Assembly (NCBI GenBank): GCA_047972135.1
Contig: JBKEAJ010000039.1
Coordinates: forward strand, 1 to 18,061
Origin: JBKEAJ01 sp047972135
Lineage (GTDB): Bacteria > Bacteroidota > Bacteroidia > Bacteroidales > Prolixibacteraceae
DNA length: 18,061 nucleotides
Direction: 5' to 3'
Shown: piece after piece, positions 14,287 through 18,061 of the stretch
Position numbering within the stretch: the stretch's first letter is position 1
Layout of the letters: each line of letters opens with the position of its first letter
The notes under the pieces: generated by a model
What the model saw: only the letters and a program-made list of their open reading frames with translations
What the model was told of the DNA's origin: nothing
Database searches by the model: none
Program-made: the position numbers and the translations under genes

Positions 14287-15141
14287 CTACAACTTGCTAA
14301 AAATCTTATCTGCCACAAGGTTTGCCTCCGAAATATGCATAAAGGAGTTTTCTGTTTCACCCTTTGAAATTAAATTGAAAAAGCGTACAATATCTTGCTT
14401 TTTCTTATATTCTACATCTTCCTGTATATGTTTAGGCAAAGTCGGTTCCGTTCTGTACTCCTTACGAATTAGATCTATATTCAAATATCTGTCTTTGGTA
14501 TAAATATCCATTCGGCAGGTATCGCCCAAACTTGCAATATTCCAAAGCAAGTTAGCCTTGTAGAACCCGTAGCAAGACAAAACACAATTGACAATATAGC
14601 CTTTTTCCTTCCCTATCTTATTCTTATAAACAGTTACATCACAAGTCTTTATCTTATGACCCAACAGATTTATAATCGACACCAAATCTTTTAATATTTC
14701 AGTCTTACAAATTAAATCCCCCACCCCATTACGCTGAAAATTAACGCATTGCACATTATCTCCTAAGTTCAAATCACTTTTCATACTGAGAGCATAAGGA
14801 TAAACACTCCTAACAATCACATTCGCCTGCGCCTCCACACATACCCTTGCCAACAAGTCAATATCAGCCTTCGACAGAATTGGAAAAAAATCAATATATA
14901 TTGGTGTTTCATACTGCGCCCATTTAATTATTGAGTCCTTGATATTATCCATCGGCGACGATATAATTACAGCTTCATTATTCCTGACAAAGTCGTCAAT
15001 ATTCTCGTAACGCATCTGCTCACCGACCCCTTTATCCAAGAAAAACATATCACTTACCAATAATTCTGGACACTTCTTTTTTATATCCGAAACACTGTCG
15101 AGAACCTCCTTCTTATTGCCTATTATGCCACAACGATTCAT
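14287..15141 (-). CDS. Divergent Gfo/Idh/MocA-like oxidoreductase-fold protein
   Basis: The 284-residue protein starts MNRCGIIGNKKEVLDSV, which looks like a shortened Rossmann nucleotide-binding strand-loop-helix; the usual GxGxxG is not kept. AVIISSPMDNIKDSIIKWAQYETPIYIDFFPILSKADIDLLARVCVEA (57-104) follows the Gfo/Idh order of a D-x-V-x-I-x-(S/T)-P-x-x-x-H strand, an EKP-type strand and a helix. However, the catalytic Glu-Lys-Pro is replaced by Asp-Phe-Phe-Pro. The end (FFNLISKGETENSFMHISEANLVADKIFS) resembles the C-terminal helix of that family. The residues needed for NAD(P)-dependent dehydrogenation thus seem absent, and it may be a non-catalytic relative. The family assignment is tentative and the function unknown. 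It is transcribed alone and converges with the DUF2795-type gene. Confidence 0.6.
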   Translation of the reverse strand: MNRCGIIGNKKEVLDSVSDIKKKCPELLVSDMFFLDKGVGEQMRYENIDDFVRNNEAVIISSPMDNIKDSIIKWAQYETPIYIDFFPILSKADIDLLARVCVEAQANVIVRSVYPYALSMKSDLNLGDNVQCVNFQRNGVGDLICKTEILKDLVSIINLLGHKIKTCDVTVYKNKIGKEKGYIVNCVLSCYGFYKANLLWNIASLGDTCRMDIYTKDRYLNIDLIRKEYRTEPTLPKHIQEDVEYKKKQDIVRFFNLISKGETENSFMHISEANLVADKIFSKL

Positions 15142-15161
15142 ATTCTTATTTTATTTGCCAA

Positions 15162-15169
15162 CGAAGATA
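15162..15169 (-). promoter_or_regulatory. Possible -7 box of the oxidoreductase-like gene
   Basis: The minus strand reads TATCTTCG, one base off TAnnTTTG, 20 bp before the ATG at 15141. Confidence 0.3.
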
Positions 15170-15200
15170 ATTATTTTTTTGAAATTTTTATGCTAGTACC

Positions 15201-15214
15201 CTGTAAGCTGTAAG
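15201..15214. repeat. 7-nt tandem duplication
   Basis: CTGTAAG occurs twice in tandem, followed by the similar CTATAGG. It is the first of several repeat features in this spacer. Confidence 0.5.
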
Positions 15215-15414
15215 CTATAGGCAGAAAGCAAAACAGGTAATATTTAATTGCGGACATCTTTAAAGGATTGATAATTTGGAGATTAGACAATTCTCAGGAC
15301 TTATAGCTCAATAGATATGATAAGCATAAAATATTAGCATTCACCGTAGGGGATAAAGACAGATTTAGTGGATTGTTGATAAGTTTATGTGCTGTTTTTG
15401 GTGGTTTTTTCATA

Positions 15415-15495
15415 CCCTCCCCAAAGGGCTTAAAAGCAGGTGCAGGGAGGGATGGAGCACAAAAGGCGCACGGAACGCCACAGCCCCTGCCGTGC
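15415..15495. repeat. GC-rich block with two inverted repeats
   Basis: CCCTCCC (15415-15421) pairs with GGGAGGG (15445-15451), and GCACGG (15468-15473) pairs with CCGTGC (15490-15495). The block is clearly more GC-rich than the surrounding intergenic DNA. It resembles the degenerate intergenic repeats seen in many Bacteroidota genomes. It could also encode a structured RNA, for which there is no other evidence. Confidence 0.45.
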
Positions 15496-15594
15496 AAGGG
15501 ATGAAGGCGGATTTGGGGCATTGTTAATAACTTTCTTACAGACAAGGGATTTTCAGATATTCGGATGACAGTGGTCGGTGGTCAGACAACAGCC

Positions 15595-15614
15595 GGGCAG
15601 AAAATGTTCTGCCC
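15595..15614. repeat. Perfect 8-bp hairpin
   Basis: GGGCAGAA and TTCTGCCC flank a 4-nt loop. No T run follows on either strand, so it is not an ordinary terminator. It lies 22 bp before the larger palindromic element. Confidence 0.6.
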
Positions 15615-15636
15615 TTACATTATATCCATCATCTAT

Positions 15637-15717
15637 CGTCATTGCGAGCGTAGCGTAGCGTGGCAATCTGTTCTTCGTTGTAGGAGATTGCTTCGTCGCC
15701 AGCTCCTCGCAATGACG
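15637..15717. repeat. 81-bp palindromic intergenic repeat element
   Basis: The outer 12-bp arms CGTCATTGCGAG (15637-15648) and CTCGCAATGACG (15706-15717) are exact inverted repeats. Inner arms GCAATC (15663-15668) and GATTGC (15686-15691) close a 17-nt loop, and the parts in between are degenerate complements. This layout and the CATTGCGAG core match a well-known type of dispersed intergenic repeat, often seen translated as RHCERS...LLAMT. It is probably a non-autonomous, MITE- or REP-like element. Confidence 0.75.
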
Positions 15718-15820
15718 TTCTTGCATTTTATGCTTCTCTTTGCTACTAAGATATCGGGACTACGTCCCTAAACAACTAACAACTAAACTCTAGACCCTAA
15801 ACAATTAAACCTTAAACTCT

Positions 15821-15852
15821 AAACGATTCAACAATTAAACGATTCAACAATT
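15821..15852. repeat. Perfect 16-bp tandem repeat
   Basis: AAACGATTCAACAATT occurs twice head to tail, directly after a low-complexity stretch of degenerate CTAAAC/TTAAAC units (about 15770-15820). It ends 25 bp upstream of the gcvP -7 box. Confidence 0.8.
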
Positions 15853-15877
15853 AAGATGGTCATTCATCATTATTCAT

Positions 15878-15885
15878 TATATTTG
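15878..15885 (+). promoter_or_regulatory. Putative -7 box of gcvP
   Basis: TATATTTG matches TAnnTTTG, 30 bp before the gcvP ATG. The tandem repeat lies just upstream, where a -33 element would be expected; none is recognisable. No glycine-riboswitch-like structure was recognised. Confidence 0.45.
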
Positions 15886-15915
15886 CTTCCCAAAACAACA
15901 AAATAAACAATAGAC

Positions 15916-18061
15916 ATGTACAAAAGCAATAATTTCGTGTTACGTCATGTAGGACCTCGTCCCACAGACATAAGTAAGATGCTCGACAGCATAGGAGTAA
16001 AATCAATGGACGAGCTTATTGACAAGACAGTGCCAAAGAGCATAAGACTAGACAAACCACTAAGCTTGGAAAACGGTCTCACCGAGCGTCAGTACATCAG
16101 ACTTATAGGCAATATTGCTGACAAAAATAAAGTATTCAACACTTACATTGGCATGGGTTTTTACGACACTATCACCCCTGCCGTCATTCTACGCAACGTC
16201 TTGGAAAATCCTGTTTGGTACACCTCCTACACTCCGTATCAGGCAGAGATTTCGCAAGGACGACTGGAGGCACTTTTGAATTTTCAGACTATGATTATGG
16301 AGTTGACAGCCATGCCTGTTGCCAACGCCTCCTTACTAGACGAGAGCTCGGCGGCCGCCGAAGCGATGATTATGATGTACAACGCTCGCTCTAAGAAAGA
16401 TGCGAAAGAAGGCAAAAACAAACTGGTGGTGAGTAGCAATACTTGGGAACAGACAATAAAAGTTTTGGAAACCCGTGCGCTTCCCTACGGCATAGACCTT
16501 GTATTCTCCGATGATATACTTGGAGCTATTGATGAAAAGACCTACGCCGTCATCACTCAATTTCCGGACTCAAGCGGAGCGGCACACAGTGGCAAAGAAC
16601 TTATTAAGACTCTAAAAAATACTGGAATACAGGTTGCTGTTGCAGCCGACTTGTTGAGCCTTGCTCTATTCACCCCGCCGAGTGAATGGGGAGCAGACGT
16701 AACATTTGGAACTAGTCAACGCTTTGGTGTGCCTATGGGTTTTGGCGGTCCTTCGGCAGCGTTCTTCGCATGTACTGATGATTATAAACGTCAGATACCC
16801 GGCAGGATAATCGGAATATCTAAAGATGCCGACGGCAATGAAGCCCTGCGCATGGCTCTACAAACAAGGGAGCAGCATATCAAGCGTGAAAAAGCGACAT
16901 CTAATATCTGTACGGCACAAGCTCTCCTCGCCACTATGGCAGGCTTCTATGGTGTTTATCATGGTGCTGAGGGCATAACAGCCATAGCCAATAGGATACA
17001 TGCAATCGCACAATTGCTTGAAAAACGCATAGTGGAGTTGGGCTACAAGCAAATCAATAAAGAATATTTCGACACTATCACTTTTGAAATACCTGATAAT
17101 GTTGATATTAGGAATATAGAAAGAATATCCTTGGAATTGGAAATGAACTTCCGCTACTTTGAAAACGGAAATGTAGGCATCTCCATTGACGAAACAACCA
17201 ACCTCGACGATATAAACTGGATAATAGAGACCTTCTCAGGAGCTGCCAATAAGCCTTTTGTAAAAGAAAATACAATTCCTCTGGAGGGGACTGTTTGTGC
17301 ATCCGTAAAAAGAAACTCACCGTTTATGCAGCAAGCGGTATTCAAAAAATACAGGTCGGAAACCGAGATGATGCGCTATATCAAAAAGCTGGAAAGAAAG
17401 GACATATCACTCACCCACTCAATGATTTCGCTAGGCTCTTGCACCATGAAACTCAATGCGGCAACTGAAATGCTACCATTGAGCTGGATAGAATTTAACG
17501 GCATCCACCCTTTTGTTCCCAAAGACCAAGCAGCAGGCTATCATCAAATGATGAACGAGCTATGTAGAGATTTAGCCACTATAACAGGTTTCGACTCAGT
17601 GAGTTTACAGCCCAACAGTGGAGCGTCGGGCGAGCTTAGCGGATTGATGGTAATACGCGAATATCAAAAAAGTATTGGCGAAGGACATCGCAATCTTGTG
17701 ATTATTCCGTCGTCGGCACACGGCACTAATCCTGCAAGTGCGGCGATGGCAGGTATGGATATAAAGATTGTCCCTTGCGACGACAAGGGCAATATCGACA
17801 TTGAGGCATTAAAAATGATAGCCGAAGAGAATAAAGACACATTATCATCCGTAATGATTACTTATCCGTCTACCCACGGAGTATTTGAGGAAAAGATTAT
17901 GGAAATGTGCCAAATCATCCACGACAACGGTGGTCAGGTATATATGGACGGCGCCAATATGAATGCACAGGTGGGCATTACCAATCCGGGCTTTATCGGA
18001 GCGGATGTTTGTCATCTCAATCTTCACAAGACCTTTGCCATCCCTCACGGTGGTGGCGGTC
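15916..18061 (+). CDS. gcvP: Glycine dehydrogenase (decarboxylating), P-protein; truncated by the window edge
   Basis: The open frame runs from the ATG at 15916 to the window end: 715 codons of a protein usually about 950-960 residues long. The start MYKSNNFVLRHVGPRPTDISKML is typical of the fused (P1+P2) type. Features in order are TYIGMGFYDTITPAVILRN, NPVWYTSYTPYQAEISQGRL and LLDESSAAAEAM in the P1-like half. The P2-like half has SMISLGSCTMKLN (502-514), the PLP-pocket stretch SSAHGTNPASAAMAG (from residue 599) and HLNLHKTFAIPHGGGG. In the last, Lys705 is the expected Schiff-base lysine for pyridoxal phosphate. It decarboxylates glycine and passes the aminomethyl group to the H-protein of the glycine cleavage system. 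No frameshift is visible in the available part. Other gcv genes are not in the window. Confidence 0.97.
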   Translation, partial: MYKSNNFVLRHVGPRPTDISKMLDSIGVKSMDELIDKTVPKSIRLDKPLSLENGLTERQYIRLIGNIADKNKVFNTYIGMGFYDTITPAVILRNVLENPVWYTSYTPYQAEISQGRLEALLNFQTMIMELTAMPVANASLLDESSAAAEAMIMMYNARSKKDAKEGKNKLVVSSNTWEQTIKVLETRALPYGIDLVFSDDILGAIDEKTYAVITQFPDSSGAAHSGKELIKTLKNTGIQVAVAADLLSLALFTPPSEWGADVTFGTSQRFGVPMGFGGPSAAFFACTDDYKRQIPGRIIGISKDADGNEALRMALQTREQHIKREKATSNICTAQALLATMAGFYGVYHGAEGITAIANRIHAIAQLLEKRIVELGYKQINKEYFDTITFEIPDNVDIRNIERISLELEMNFRYFENGNVGISIDETTNLDDINWIIETFSGAANKPFVKENTIPLEGTVCASVKRNSPFMQQAVFKKYRSETEMMRYIKKLERKDISLTHSMISLGSCTMKLNAATEMLPLSWIEFNGIHPFVPKDQAAGYHQMMNELCRDLATITGFDSVSLQPNSGASGELSGLMVIREYQKSIGEGHRNLVIIPSSAHGTNPASAAMAGMDIKIVPCDDKGNIDIEALKMIAEENKDTLSSVMITYPSTHGVFEEKIMEMCQIIHDNGGQVYMDGANMNAQVGITNPGFIGADVCHLNLHKTFAIPHGGGG

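Larger units (their letters stand above)
15142..15915. other. 774-bp repeat-rich intergenic region before gcvP
   Basis: I see no gene here. The two open frames present (about 15294-15545 minus and 15565-15771 plus) run through repeats and have no recognisable protein features. The region contains a 7-nt tandem duplication (15201-15214), a GC-rich block with nested inverted repeats (about 15411-15500), a perfect short hairpin (15595-15614), an 81-bp palindromic element (15637-15717), a CTAAA-rich low-complexity stretch ending in a 16-bp tandem repeat (15821-15852), and the gcvP promoter. Confidence 0.7.

Noticed and set aside
15295..15340. tRNA-like stretch ACTTATAGCTCAATAGAT resembling a D-arm
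   Set aside because: No matching acceptor stem, anticodon arm or GGTTCGA-type T-loop follows within tRNA distance.
15294..15545. 83-codon open frame on the minus strand
   Set aside because: It runs through the GC-rich inverted repeats, has Pro/Gly/Cys-biased content and no recognisable domain; best explained by repeat DNA.
15565..15771. 68-codon open frame on the plus strand
   Set aside because: Its central part is the translated palindromic repeat (RHCERS...LLAMT), a common false gene.
15770..15820. CCCTAAA-type units resembling telomere repeats
   Set aside because: Only degenerate single units in a low-complexity AT-rich tract; no regular array and no reason to expect a linear chromosome end.

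Overview
The window looks like a chromosomal segment of an AT-rich, strictly or mainly anaerobic member of the Bacteroidota, most likely Bacteroidales. The evidence is the set of lineage-typical genes: a DUF3127 protein, an HU/CCDC81-like plus SPOR protein, a DUF349 repeat protein, a 73-residue DUF2795-type protein, and a Bacteroidota LptD paired divergently with an Amidase_3 gene. Putative promoters also carry the Bacteroidota -7 motif TAnnTTTG, and Shine-Dalgarno sequences are largely absent. I see no phage, transposase, CRISPR array, rRNA or tRNA.

Layout. Positions 1-2076 (minus strand) hold the start of a SpoU/TrmH-type RNA methylase, a terminator, a 79-residue biotin carrier protein and an acyl-CoA carboxyltransferase (methylmalonyl-CoA decarboxylase or propionyl-CoA carboxylase type). 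Positions 2138-3690 (minus) hold a periplasmic N-acetylmuramoyl-L-alanine amidase. Its C-terminal SPOR-like domain is displaced into another frame at a run of nine A. Divergent from it (plus) come lptD and an FKBP-type lipoprotein. After a strong terminator follow a DUF3127 OB-like protein with an SSB-like tail, a dGTPase-family gene (14-bp gap) and a secreted YD-like repeat protein. On the minus strand, 13041-10072 carries a DUF349 repeat protein followed by a membrane HU-SPOR protein. Positions 13358-14224 (plus) hold a PduO-type cobalamin adenosyltransferase and the DUF2795-type small gene. Convergent to these is a divergent Gfo/Idh/MocA-like protein (15141-14287). A 774-bp repeat-rich intergenic region precedes gcvP, which runs off the right edge.

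Functional themes. The carboxyltransferase, biotin carrier and cobalamin adenosyltransferase all fit the methylmalonyl-CoA route between succinate and propionate, although they are not in one operon. The amidase, LptD, FKBP lipoprotein and SPOR protein form a cell-envelope group. DUF3127 and dgt form a probable DNA/nucleotide unit.

No clearly new multi-gene system is evident. The points most worth following up are the A9 frameshift that separates the amidase from its SPOR domain, the SSB-like tail on the DUF3127 protein next to dgt, the degenerate oxidoreductase-like protein, and the palindromic repeats before gcvP.
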